Assembly: GCA_949130485.1 (NCBI GenBank)
Contig: OX422195.1
Location: forward strand, 7,472,566 to 7,536,565
Reading direction: 5' to 3'
Length of the DNA: 64,000 nt
Origin: Agelas oroides
Taxonomy: Eukaryota; Porifera; Demospongiae; Agelasida; Agelasidae
Position numbers and translations under genes: made by a program. Numbering within the stretch: the first letter of the stretch is position 1; the number at the start of each line of letters is the position of its first letter. Shown here one piece after another: positions 11,844 through 22,700 of the stretch. Under the pieces are notes generated by a model, which made no database searches, was not told where the DNA came from, and saw only the letters and a program-made list of their open reading frames with translations.

Positions 11844-13502
11844 CTAGCTAGTGAAAGGTGAAATCAATGAACAGAACTCGCCTAGTGGACACTGGCAAAT
11901 ATCCCTGGCTACCATGCAACATATCTGATCGGGTCCTTCACCTTCTGATCTATATTTCTTGAATGCCTTCATGTAGTCCTCCACCTCCTGTCTGCACCTC
12001 TGTGGGTGGTTCACCTCTTCTCTTCGCTGGCACTCCATCACCCTCAACCGTAGTAGTTTGAGCTCCTCAAGGTCTATCGCCCTGGAGAGTTGTAGAGTTA
12101 GTGTAAGCCTATCAAAGAGCACAATTATTTCAAGTTCACATCTGACAAGGACATGAGCCTAGCCTTGTACCTGGCACATACTGCAAGATGTTGGGACTCA
12201 GAACTCTAGTTCGCAAGCAAGATGGATTGCAGGGTAGGCTCATTGTAGGAGGTACCTCAGCCTTTAGTCTCCCATGCACAGTTTCCAGAAACGATTTGAA
12301 AGCAAATTGTCTTCCACTCTTATACCCCAGCTTCAGACTGGTAGGAGTAGGACTAGTCTGGATCCCAGACGCTTCTGACTAGGCGAGGGAAAGTCTGGGG
12401 AATAACCTTGCTCAGAAGTGTCTAGGTGGAATGCCATGTTCTTTAAATGCTGCAAACTTTGCTCTCAGATCTGCGACGTGATTGGTCAGGTATGTACTAC
12501 TCCAATTTCAAATATTTCCATGTTCTATTGTATATTTACTTCCTGCCATTACTAGACCTCGAATGTTGGTTGGCTGGTGGTGTTCTTTCCCTCATCAACA
12601 CCGACAGGAACATTCCAGCACTCAAGACACTTCCTGGCAAGGTTTTTCCACCACACTCTTCCTCGCCTGGCTAGAAGGGTTCTGGGATCCAGACTAGAGC
12701 AGGACTATTTGGATAGCAAGAAGAAACTACGGTACGGAGCTATATTATCTATGCTGAAAGGCTTCATCACTCAGTACATGTCAGTAGTCTTGATGACTGC
12801 TTTATGTGCAGTATTTACTGCACGCCACCTCAGCGGGAAGGAGGTAAGATGGTATCTCAGCACACCCTTCCCCCTTACTGCCTTGGGCAAGTTTCTTCAT
12901 GCTATCCAAATAGTCCTGCTCTAGTCTGGATCCCAGAACCCTTCTAGCCAGGCGAGGAAGAGTGTGGTGAAAAACCTTGCCAGGAGGTGTCTTGAGTGTT
13001 GGAATACGGAAACTATATTATCTATGCTTTCAGACACCATACCACCTAAGAAGTTAATGCGCCTATCAATGTTACGCCCCACTACCCCCTGTACGGGCTA
13101 TAGTGGGGCAAGGTGGGGATTTGACTAATTTAAATATCAATTGCCCCAGTATACGGGACATACCCTATAATCAAATCCCCTTGCAGAAGGTGGGGGATTA
13201 CTGGGGATTTGACACACACAGTGTAACTGTGCAGTATACGGAGACCATTGCCGTATTCAAGATGTCTTCAGCGGTAATCAAATGCCCGACTATAGGGGCA
13301 GCCTCCTTCGGTCAAAGCCCCTATATTGCCCGCCATCTGCCTGTACGGGGGGTAGTGGGGCATAATATTGATAGGTGCATAATACTTACCTGTCTCTGAC
13401 CCACTGGTGTCTGGCCTTGGTGAATGCAACAAAGTCGTTGGGGTCCACTTCATGCACACTTGGAACCCTCTCGTAGTCTCTCGGCCACTTGGATCCCGAC
13501 AT
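11844..13502 (-). CDS. NDUFB10: NADH dehydrogenase 1 beta subcomplex subunit 10 (PDSW), 116 aa
   Basis: Two exons, 13390-13502 and 11844-12081, joined in phase 2. The product aligns without large gaps to the core of human NDUFB10 as I recall it: VPSVHEVDPNDF, HQWVRDRAIDLEE, RLRVMECQRREEVNH, CRQEVEDYMKAFKKYR. These keep the cysteine-bearing helices of this accessory complex I subunit of the inner mitochondrial membrane. It is shorter than the human protein (172 aa), lacking the N-terminal extension and the charged tail. It is head-to-head with RPL3 (962 bp between ATGs) and its stop lies 264 bp before the SDR42E start on the same strand. The intron carries two inverted-repeat elements. Confidence 0.85.
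12611..13010. repeat. Inverted repeat pair, arms about 112 bp
   Basis: The left arm (about 12611-12722) is the reverse complement of the right arm (about 12899-13010), including CTAGTCTGGATCCCAGAACC and CTATCCAAATAGTCCTGC. A related fragment (TAGTCTGGATCCCAGACGC) lies at about 12354. Foldback or MITE-like, inside the NDUFB10 intron. The rest of the intron shows nothing else recognisable. Confidence 0.7.
13056..13384. mobile_element. MITE with about 45-bp TIRs
   Basis: The left end reads CCTATCAATGTTACGCCCCA and the right end is its imperfect inverse. The interior has repeated ATTTGAC/CCCCAGTA motifs. In the NDUFB10 intron, close to exon 1. The flanks ATGCGC / GTGCAT do not give a clean duplication. 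Confidence 0.6.
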
Positions 13503-13597
13503 GCCGAAAAACAACTCCAAACTTTGGTGTGCTTTAAATAGAATGAGCGTCCTCGGTACAGTACAAAATTCTGCGCATGCTCAGTACCGTTGTCGGA

Positions 13598-14401
13598 GTG
13601 AATAATGTCCCCCCGTGAATAATGTCCCCCCGGACATTATTCACTAGTGAATATTGTCCCCCCGGACATTATTCACCGGTGAATAATGTCCCCTTTAGTG
13701 CATAATGTCCCCCCTCGTGCAAGCGCTTCCAATGTGGTCCGCGGGAAAGGTGGTCCGCGGGAAAGGTGGTCTGGCATTTTTATTTGCTAAGTTCAGAGCA
13801 TTACAACTGGCAGCCGTGAACACGCATGGACCTGACAACAGCAGCGCGACCCACAATCCAAGGTGAACTACAGCTCGCAAGGTTACGCAGGGTAAGTCTC
13901 GCGTGACCAGACCCCACTGCAAGACTAGACACTCTTAGCCTCGTACCCAGGCCTTCTGGACTTGTGTTTGTCATGCACGGAAGCTTACTTCTTTCCCTGT
14001 GCTAGCACTGCAAGAGACCAATGGTGGGGTAAGAACGTCCAGTATAAGAGTCTAGGAGGCACTCGACACTGCGTAAATCATTCCACTCCACAATGCATAC
14101 TCGAGTGTGTGCTAAGACGCCGTACTCATGGCTCCATAGTCTCGCAGGCCTGTGTGGCTTGTGAGGCCACTCCAAATTACTTGCTTGTTTCAAAATGAAC
14201 TCGTCTTCCCACCTACTAGTGCCTGAATCCCCGCAGATGACAGTTCTCAACCTTGTTCTAGGGGGGACAATATTCACTGAGGGGGGACATTATTCACCGG
14301 TGAATAATGTCCTAGGGGGACAATATTCACTAGTGAATAATGTCCGGGGGGACATTATTCACCAGTGAATAATGTCCGGGGGGACATTTTTGGGGGGGAC
14401 A
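13598..14401. mobile_element. Foldback-like element with tandem palindromic ends, about 0.8 kb
   Basis: Both ends (13598-13717 and 14261-14401) are arrays of GTGAATAATGTCCCCCC in alternating orientations, with CACCGGTG or CACTAGTG at the palindrome centres. The two arrays are inverted relative to each other. The 543-bp centre has no convincing ORF; it contains a duplicated GGTCCGCGGGAAAGGT and a lone M1-type end (TAGCCTCGTACCCAGGCC). Tandem, inverted subterminal arrays are the hallmark of foldback elements. It occupies almost the whole interval between the NDUFB10 and RPL3 starts. Confidence 0.7.
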
Positions 14402-14431
14402 CTGTACACTATGACACCGTCATCCAGCACG

Positions 14432-14464
14432 TGTCCCCTCCTTTTCGCTGCGCGTGTCGACAAG
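14432..14464 (+). promoter_or_regulatory. RPL3 start region with TOP-like pyrimidine tract
   Basis: CCCCTCCTTTTCGCTGCGC lies within about 30 bp of the RPL3 ATG. Ribosomal-protein mRNAs begin with a C followed by a pyrimidine run (5' TOP), which mTOR/LARP1 controls. The tract is visible; the exact cap site is not. Confidence 0.55.
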
Positions 14465-17400
14465 ATGGTAAGATGTAGCTGCAGTTTTCCTCTCTAATCT
14501 GCGTTTTCTTTTCATCTTTTTGCCTTGTAACTAGAGATTTGCATTAATCGTTCTTTTCTTTTGCTATCTACAGTCGCACAGAAAGTTTTCGGCCCCGCGT
14601 CATGGCTCTCTGGGGTTTCTTCCCCGAAAAAGAGCTAAGCGGCATCGTGGCAAAGTGAGGACCTTCCCCAAAGATGATCCATCCAAGCCTTGTCATCTCA
14701 CCGCCTACATGGGCTACAAGGCTGGAATGACCCACATTGTGCGAGAAATGAACCGTCCCGGATCAAGTAAGCTGTAAGATAAGCGAGGTCCGAGTATTTT
14801 TCTGTTGGTTTAACATCTTGTCCACTTTTTCTACTTTCAGAGAGCCATAAGCATGAAGTGGTGGAGCCAGTGACCATTATCGAGACACCGCCACTGATGG
14901 TGGTCGGGGTGGTGGGTTATGTGGAAACTCCTCGCGGCCAGAGGCCCCTGAAAACCATCTTTGCCCAGCACCTGAGTGATGAGTGCAAGAGACGATTCTA
15001 CCTGAACTGGTGAGAGGGTGATTCCTCCTCTCCTATTCTCTACTCTTTTATCTCTTTCCTTCTTATTCTCCCCTCGCTCTTCTTTCTCCCTTTCTCTTTC
15101 TTTTTCCTTCCTTGCTGTCTCCCCCCCCCCCCCCCCCCCCCTTTCTCAAATTGACATGCGATTGTTCCGCACTCCTAAGTACTTGCTTGCAAACAGCTCT
15201 GAAACTCCTCTCACTTTGCTGATGAGTTTCGGGCATCCCCTTTCCTCCCCTTTCCTCCCCGTTCTCTCCCCCACCTCTACATGTTACCTGAAGGTACCGC
15301 TCAAAGAAGAAGGCGTTCACAAAGGCATCTGAACGCTGGAAGAGTGAAGTTGGAGTGAAGACCATCGATGATGATTTTAACAAGCTGAAGAAGTATTGCA
15401 AGAAAATCCGGGCCATCTGTCACACCCAGGTTTGTGGATATCGATTCTATCTTAATGGAACTTTACACTACTACTTGAATTCTCTGCTCTCACACTAATC
15501 TACAAAACACATTCCATGTGTTAGTCTTGTCCCCAGACCAAATTTTTCATGCGCACCCTGCGGCCTCGTCAAAAACTTAGATCTGGATACCTTCACTGGT
15601 AAACTGGAGCGTAATTATACGAGTTGCACCAATCAGATGGCTCAAGGAAGTAAATTACGTGTATACGTCATCAATTAGCACCTACAACTACTGATGTCAA
15701 CTGGCCCCAGTTTTCATAGTGAAGGTGTCCAGACCCTATTTTTAGATGAAAAGGCACTGAAGTGCCAAACCCTCGGCGCAGCAGTGCATGTGATTGTACT
15801 TGTGTGTTGACTAGAATCGATCACTGTCTAGTGAACAATAGAAGCTGTCATGCTTGCCAGATGTGTTTGGTTCTGTTCTTACCTGTGCAAAGTCTGCTCA
15901 CGTGTTTCAGAAGCTCTCTTACTCGTTTTGCGGACTTTGTCTCTCTCTTTCCCCACTAATAACCCTTCCTCAGACAGTAAGGCTTTTCTACGTTTCATTG
16001 CGTTCTCAGGCTCCCCAACAGCAGTACACTGTGCTTTCCTTTCTTCGATGCGAAGGCATGGCCACAGTCACAAACTGATCTCTTCACGTGCACAACGGTA
16101 TTACACTGTCCACATACCTTTCTCAGACGCATAGACCTATTGCACTCCATTGCATGCACTACGGTATTACACTGTGGGCATACCTTTCTGAACCTCTCGT
16201 AAAAGACAGTCACAAACGTTCGACGGAAAACGCTATACCGCGTGCTCCAAGTCACGTGATCACATTACCGCTACGTACGTGTTACGGAGAGGTACAGTGG
16301 AACCAGCAAAGAGAGCAAAAAGTGCTTTTTTTGACTTTACAGGCTCATATTTTTAAAAGTAAACATGACACAAGAAATACAAACACATTTTCATGATCTC
16401 CAGGAAAAACTGAGTAAGACGGGTAGGTGCAAAGGCATCATGTGACAGTCATGTGACAGTACATGGCGGGGAAACAACCCTAGGTCAAAAAGTGATTTTT
16501 AGCATGGGATTTGTCAAGCATTGCAATTTAAGGTCCCAGACTACTGCCATTGGAATCTCACCCAGGTAAGGTCCCTTGAACCGCACAAAGTATTCTTAAC
16601 TGTCAGCACTTTCAGAGAGCAGGGCCAAAGTAGCCATTTTTGAGCCCTCCAAGCGTTAAGCATGGTATGCGTGCAAACATACGAGTTAAGGTCTGAACTT
16701 TCAGTTATCGAACACAAAGTCTTTATATTTTCAGGAACTAGTGACAGGGAACACTTCTCCGCGGCCAAATCCGAGAAACGCAGCCTTGTGAGCGCGAACG
16801 CGACTTTTCGACGGCCATCTTGCTGTTTTGTGACGTAGGGCTTGTCACGCGAAATAATACTAAACGTAACGAGGTCACGTGTATCGTTATTAACAATGGC
16901 GACTAACCGTGTGCTGTTGGCGTTCTTTACCTGTCACTGCCGGGGGGTAAAGTTTTATGACTTGGCAGAGGTAGGCGCTAGGCAGGGGAGCAAAGTCAGA
17001 TTCGTCAGGGACCCTGGCAATCCCTATGACACCAACTGTGTCGAAGTGTGGCTGTGTGAGGATGGTAGGAGGCAGAAGTTGGGGCATGCGGCTAAGGAAG
17101 CAGCAGAGTGGCTTTCTCCGATGCTTCTGAAAAGAACCGGTGGGTAGTGAAGAATTCGAAGTATTCATCGATAGCCAGCGCTCGAACACGAAAGATCTAG
17201 CATTACGTAATCGTATGTCGTGACGTCACAATCGCGATTATCTTAAGTACAGTGGTAACGCAGTAGCGCTAAAATGGCCGTCGAAAAGTCGCGTTCGCGC
17301 TCACAAGGCTGCGTTTCTCGGATTTGGCCGCGGAGAAGTGTTCCCTGTCACTAGTTCCTGAAAATATAAAGACTTTGTGTTCGATAACTGAAAGTTCAGA

Positions 17401-19565
17401 CCTTAACTCGTATGTTTGCACGCATACCATGCTAAACGCTTGGAGGGCTCAAAAATGGCTACTTTGGCCCTGCTCTCTGAAAGTGCTGACAGTTAAGAAT
17501 ACTTTGTGCAGTTCAAGGGACCTTACCTGGGTGAGATTCCAATGGCAGTAGTTTGGGACCTTAAATTGCAACGCTTGACAAATCCCATGCTAAAAGTCAC
17601 TTTTTGACCTAGGGTTGTTTCCCCGCCATGTACTGTCACATGACTGTCACATGATGCCTTTGCACCTACCCGTCTTACTCAGTTTTTCCTGGAGATCCTG
17701 AAAATGTGTTTGTATTTCTTGTGTCATGTTTACTTTTAAAAATATGAGCCTGTAAAGTCAAAAAAAGCACTTTTTGCTCTCTTTGCTGGTTCCACTGTAT
17801 ACAGAAACATTGCACGTGAAGAAAATGGCTGACTTAGTCACGGTATACGTAAGTTTATAACGCTTCTAACTTTTGAACTGAGCAATTTTAGTGAAAACGG
17901 CTTTTTAATTTTACTGCATTTTCCACGCTGTACCCGCTGATACCTCTTGTTGGACGCCTAAAGGCGCGAGAAGGCAGAGTAGAGAAAACGGACAGATAGA
18001 CAGACAGACAGACACACAGGACAACTACCGTAACCCTCGCTGCGCATGCGCGCCGAGGGTTAATAAGGCCACAGGACGTGTGCAGAAAATTTGGTCTGGG
18101 GACAAGACTATCCACATGTATGCTCACACACACACAAACACACACATGCACTTATGAATAAACTTTGTGTTCACAGCTTAGCCTTGTGCGAGGGTTGGAA
18201 CAAAAGAAAGCTCACATCATGGAAGTACAAGTCAACGGAGGAACAGTGGCTGACAAAGTACGTTTGAACATACGATATAATGTTTGGAATTGGATGTGAA
18301 GGTTATTGTATGCACAGGTGGAGTGGGTGAGGGCACACATGGAAAAAGCTGTCCCTGTGAAGGACGTCTTCCAGCAGAATGAAGTGATTGATGTGGTTGG
18401 AGTCACCAAGGGCAAAGGGTTCAAAGGTCAGTCATACTGTCTGAAGGAGGAAACTGAAGTTATCCCCATGCTTTCTCCTCCCTCCTACCTCTTCCTCCCA
18501 TTTCTCTTTTCCCACTCAAGTAACATTACAGATATTTCATCTTAAATTTCTCCTTGTGTGCAGGTGTCACTTCGCGTTGGCATACCAAAAAGTTGCCTCG
18601 CAAGACCCACAAGGGTCTTCGCAAGGTGGCCTGTATTGGAGCCTGGCATCCCAGCCGTGTGCAGTTTTCTATAGCACGTGCAGGACAGAAAGGGTATCAC
18701 CATCGTACGGAGCTGAACAAGAAGATCTACCGCATAGGGGAGGGAGATGACAAGGCTAATGCCTCCACCAGTTTTGACCCTGGAGACAAGAAGATTACGC
18801 CCATGGTAAGCAGTAGCGAACAAGTGATAATTATAGAGTTGAAGATTCTTTGGATCTTCAAAGCTAGGGATTCTGTACTCCTTTTGGATGAACTTAGTAC
18901 TGAGATTTACTAGTAAGATCCTGGGGCAAGCCTGAGCGATTAGCAAATTGCATTTGAATGCCCACACAGACATGCAGTTATTTGTCCAGACTGAGATTTA
19001 TTAATGCCCCAAGTTTGGTTTCTCTTTGTGCAAACGATTCCTTTTGCTTTGTTCAATTGCTGTGTTGAATTCTGCTTGACATGGCAGGGTGGGTTCCCGC
19101 ATTATGGCACGGTGAACAGTGACTATGTGATGCTGAAGGGAAGTGTAATGGGACCCAAGAAACGCATCGTCACCATGCGCAAGGTAAGTTGTGCTCCAGA
19201 AAAGCAGCACCTAAACCTTTTGTGTACAGACTTTTACTGTGTTCCCTCTTCTTCCCTCCTCTTCTTCCCCCCTCTTCCCCTCTTCCACTCACCCTCAACA
19301 GTCGCTGTTAGTGAACTTCAGCCGTAAGAACCGTGAGGAAATTACTCTCAAGTTTGTGGACACTTCCTCAAAGTTTGGCCATGGTCGCTTCCAGACGCCA
19401 AAGGAGAAGTCGCAGTTCATGGTACGTGCAAGATACCGAGTTGGCTAGACTTCATGGTGACGCTATTGTGGTGTTGTTTACTTGTCTTCTTGCTGTTTTA
19501 TGTATCTGCTGCAGGGCAAGCTCAAGAAAGACTTTGACAGGGAGCGTAAAGCTACAGCGGACTGA
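14465..19565 (+). CDS. RPL3: 60S ribosomal protein L3 (uL3), 399 aa
   Basis: Ten exons keep phase: 14465-14467 (ATG only), 14574-14766, 14841-15009, 15294-15429, 18177-18257, 18318-18426, 18564-18805, 19088-19183, 19302-19421, 19515-19565. The product matches uL3 end to end (human 403 aa): [69 protein letters not shown], and [11 protein letters not shown], the universally modified loop near the peptidyl-transferase centre. Intron 4 (15430-18176) is far larger than the others because of nested mobile elements. A 20-C run at about 15121-15140 lies in intron 3. The short C-terminus lacks the acidic tail seen in vertebrates. EME1 starts 227 bp downstream on the same strand. Confidence 0.97.
16295..17797. 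mobile_element. Long-TIR element (524-bp arms) carrying a HIRAN ORF
   Basis: The left arm 16295-16818 and right arm 17274-17797 are reverse complements with only a handful of differences seen by eye. The ends read CAGTGGAACCAGCAAAGAG and are flanked by TA on both sides, as for Tc1/mariner-pogo elements. The 455-bp core contains one ORF (16896-17147). No transposase is present, so the element is non-autonomous. The arms contain a mirror-image 75-codon open frame (16541-16768 minus, 17324-17551 plus) that looks incidental. Confidence 0.85.
16896..17147 (+). CDS. Stand-alone HIRAN-domain ORF, 83 aa
   Basis: The frame begins [20 protein letters not shown] and contains [19 protein letters not shown] and [17 protein letters not shown]. 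The order G-V-x-F/Y, a basic strand, R-x-P-x-N-P-Y-D-x-N and a final G-H-x-x-x-x-A-x-x-L-x-P-x-L matches the HIRAN fold, which binds 3' single-stranded DNA ends in HLTF/Rad5 and occurs as a small domain elsewhere. The first ATG after a GC-rich stretch was chosen. The 3' end (ACCG|GTGGGT) could be a splice donor, so this may be a captured exon rather than a complete gene. It lies between the 524-bp inverted repeats in RPL3 intron 4, in RPL3's direction. Expression is unknown. Confidence 0.65.
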   Translation: MATNRVLLAFFTCHCRGVKFYDLAEVGARQGSKVRFVRDPGNPYDTNCVEVWLCEDGRRQKLGHAAKEAAEWLSPMLLKRTGG

Positions 19566-19792
19566 AATGATTTGGCATGATTGGCTTTTATATGATGAAC
19601 AATCATCAATGAACAGTATCTCTGTTTTTTTGTGATCAAGATGTATATGGCCTACCCGGATGGGTCCTGGCTACGCGAGACTAAAATAGGTTGGGAGTGG
19701 CTGGGAACTCTCACACTGGTTGGTCAAAGGGTAGAGGTCAAAGTTTACCCACGTGATGCATGAAAACGGCGGTACCCATGCTGTAAGAAGCG

Positions 19793-22700
19793 ATGACGGA
19801 TTCTTCAGAATCAGAGGATGGTCTACCCTCTTTCAATCTTAAAGGTATTCTGTCTGGAAAATTAATTTTGCGAATGTACACTGTTTGCAAGTGCCTTCAT
19901 CTGCATAATTTACCTCCACAGACTCTTATTCTAGAGCCAAAATAAGGAATGAGCCCAAGTGTGACACAGTAGTTCTCAGTAGCGATAGTGACTGCAATGA
20001 AACTGCAGTGTACAGAGCAACTAAAAAGCCACGGCACAATCCGTCATCCTCTTCCTCCTGCCTCCAGACCAGTACATACACCAGAAAACCACATTCACAA
20101 GAACTTGGGGCTCAGGGTCAGCACAAAACAGTAGCAAAATCCTCCTGTCAGATAAAAAGCAGCTGTTACAGTAGCATAGCAACCTTAAACTTGATTGACA
20201 ATTCTGATTCTGACCCCTGTGAACAATTTGAGATTCAGTCGCAACAGTTCCGGTCTCCAGTCACAGTGTCTAGTGCTTCTAGCTCCCAGAGTCAGCTGAC
20301 ACAGGAATCTGGGATGTCACTAGATTCAGCAGAGATGCCAAGTGACAAGGAACTGCAGAGGGAGATGAAGAAGAGGCAAGCAGAAGTGAGCAGAACAGCT
20401 TCTCTTTCTCACCTTGCAAGCATGTCATTTCTGTTTGCTAGACTCCTTTATGAGCATTCTGCATACCTACAGTTTCCATGGTATTGGAGGTCAAACAACA
20501 TCACATGATCACATGAGCATTTGAAATTCACAAGGATCTTGCGCTCTTGCTTCCAATGAGACATGCTACCATGAAAACCAGGATCCATACCTAGCCAATT
20601 CTTATAGAGGGCGTCCATGTTCGTAATCGGATCGTAGTAACCGTTGCTACGCCGCCATCTTGATTGGAAAATGGACGGTTTTTAATTGACTTATGTACTA
20701 GTGCATCGAACTATCCGCACTAGCAACAATTCTACAAGTAGCATTCCTTTCTTGTGTTAACTCTCATGACTAGCCCTTTGCATACTATAAAGTTGAAGCT
20801 AAATGCATGCTCTGTACCTCGAAGCAAGCACGTAGAACAGGGCTTGCCGTACAATTTTCCTATTCATTGCCTCTCAAGATGGCGGTGCATATACAGAAGT
20901 ATGCGGAAATATGCAGCAATTGCCTACCGATGACATCACATGCACGCCCTCTATTCCAAACCTATGAGGGTTTTAAAAAGGGCCTGTTAGTGGGAAGAAT
21001 GAAAAATATGGCTGGCTGCATGTTGATCTCAGAATGTTTCGGTGTACTACAAGACACTCCACCTGCATGACACCTCCCTCAGGCCCGGAAGATGGAGAGG
21101 GAGAGACAGAGAGCTGAAAAGAGGCACCAGAAAGTCATGCATAAAGCTATTAAAAAGGTCAGTGACGTCTTGCTTAGCAACAGTAATACTAACAAGTAAC
21201 CTGTAGTATCATTCTATACTCTAGGTGTGCGTAGTGTTAAATCTTCTATACTCTAGGTGTGCGTAGTGTTAAATCTTCTATACTCTAGGTGTGCGTAGTG
21301 TTAAATCTTCTATACTCTAGGTGTGCGTAGTGTTAAATCTTCTATACTCTAGGTGTGCGTAGTGTTAAATCTTCTATAGAGCTCCCAGATTTTATCTTGT
21401 AGCTGTGGAGAAAACAGCTGTGAGATAAAATCTGGGAGTGGCCTGGGAAGGAGGCTAAAATCTTCTATATAATATAGAGCTGCCATGCATCATTCTCCTG
21501 TAATTATTACTGGGTTCTACATGTGTAGTTGTTATACAAAGTGTGTTGTAAATACAGGTTCTACATGTGTAGTTGTTATACATTGTGTACTGTAAACACA
21601 ATTTTGACAGGGTTTTATATGTATTCAGAATAAATTGCTTACCGCACTAATTTCCATACAATACAAGATATTACACTCATGCAGGGATGTATTTTCACTC
21701 ATCCTTCGGACTCGTGAAAATACATCCCTGTACTTATGCAATATTCTCCCGTAGTTAGAGCACACTTTGTTGGCACTGAAACTGCTGGCTCCATTGAACT
21801 GTCAATCTCTTGACCCAGGCTGCATCAGAGGCAAGCAAGGAGGGCAGACAAGGGGAGAGGGTGAAACAAATGGTCGTCATTCTGGATACTGTTCTCTCAG
21901 AGAATGCTCAGTTCATGGCAGAGCTTGCTGGGGAGCTACAAGCCCTGGGAGTGATGTATCGTGTCAGCCATGACTTGTTTCCTGGCAGTGTCCGCTGGAA
22001 GAGGAGTATGTCAGAGAGAAGTGTTACTGATGAAGCGCAGGTGTGTGGAGGAAGAGGGGGGAAGGGAGGAGGGGGTGGGTGGGGGGAAGGTAGGGCACAA
22101 AAAGTTTTGCCTTTAAGTGCCAACTTGGTATGCTAGCTTCTCCATCAGTTTTTAGCAACATGGTTATCACAAAGTGCGTAATTATTGTCATCATTTTTTG
22201 TTTGTTTGTTTGTTTGTTTATGTTTGGAGATTATCACAAAGTGCGTAATTATTCTTTTGTTTGTTTGTTTATGTTTGGAGATTATCACAAAGTGCGTAAT
22301 TATTCTTTTGTTTGTTTGTTTATGTTTGGAGATTATCACAAAGTGCGTAATTATTCTTTTGTTTGTTTGTTTATGTTTGGAGATTATCACAAAGTGCGTA
22401 ATTATTCTTTTGTTTGTTTGTTTATGTTTGGAGATTATCACAAAGTGCGTAATTATTCTTTTGTTTGTTTGTTTATGTTTGGAGATTATCACAAAGTGCG
22501 TAATTATTCTTTTGTTTGTTTGTTTATGTTTGGAGATTATCACAAAGTGCGTAATTATTCTTTTGTTTGTTTATGTTTGGAGATTATCACAAAGTGCGTA
22601 ATTATTCTTTTGTTTGTTTGTTTATGTTTGGAGATTATCACAAAGTGCGTAATTATTCTTTTGTTTGTTTATGTTTGGAGATTATCACAAAGTGCGTAAT

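Larger units (their letters stand above)
15522..18110. mobile_element. 2.6-kb element with TAGTCTTGTCCCCAGACC ends (host of a nested element)
   Basis: Starts TAGTCTTGTCCCCAGACCAA and ends with the inverse; about 48 bp of terminal similarity, with a further AACCCTCGGCGC block in both arms. The flanks TCCATGTGT and TCCACATGT match at 7 of 9 positions, consistent with an old 9-bp duplication like family M1. It lies wholly in RPL3 intron 4. Interior: a duplicated GGTATTACACTGT stretch (about 16090-16190), the long-TIR element at 16295-17797, and a CAGA repeat. No transposase recognised. Confidence 0.6.

Noticed and set aside
16541-17551. 75-codon ORF starting [10 protein letters not shown] present twice
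   Set aside because: It occurs in both arms of the 524-bp inverted repeat by symmetry, points outward, and shows no recognisable domain.
14468-19514. snoRNA genes in RPL3 introns, as in vertebrates
   Set aside because: I looked for C/D boxes (RTGATGA...CTGA) near intron ends and H/ACA signatures and found no convincing pair with a terminal stem.
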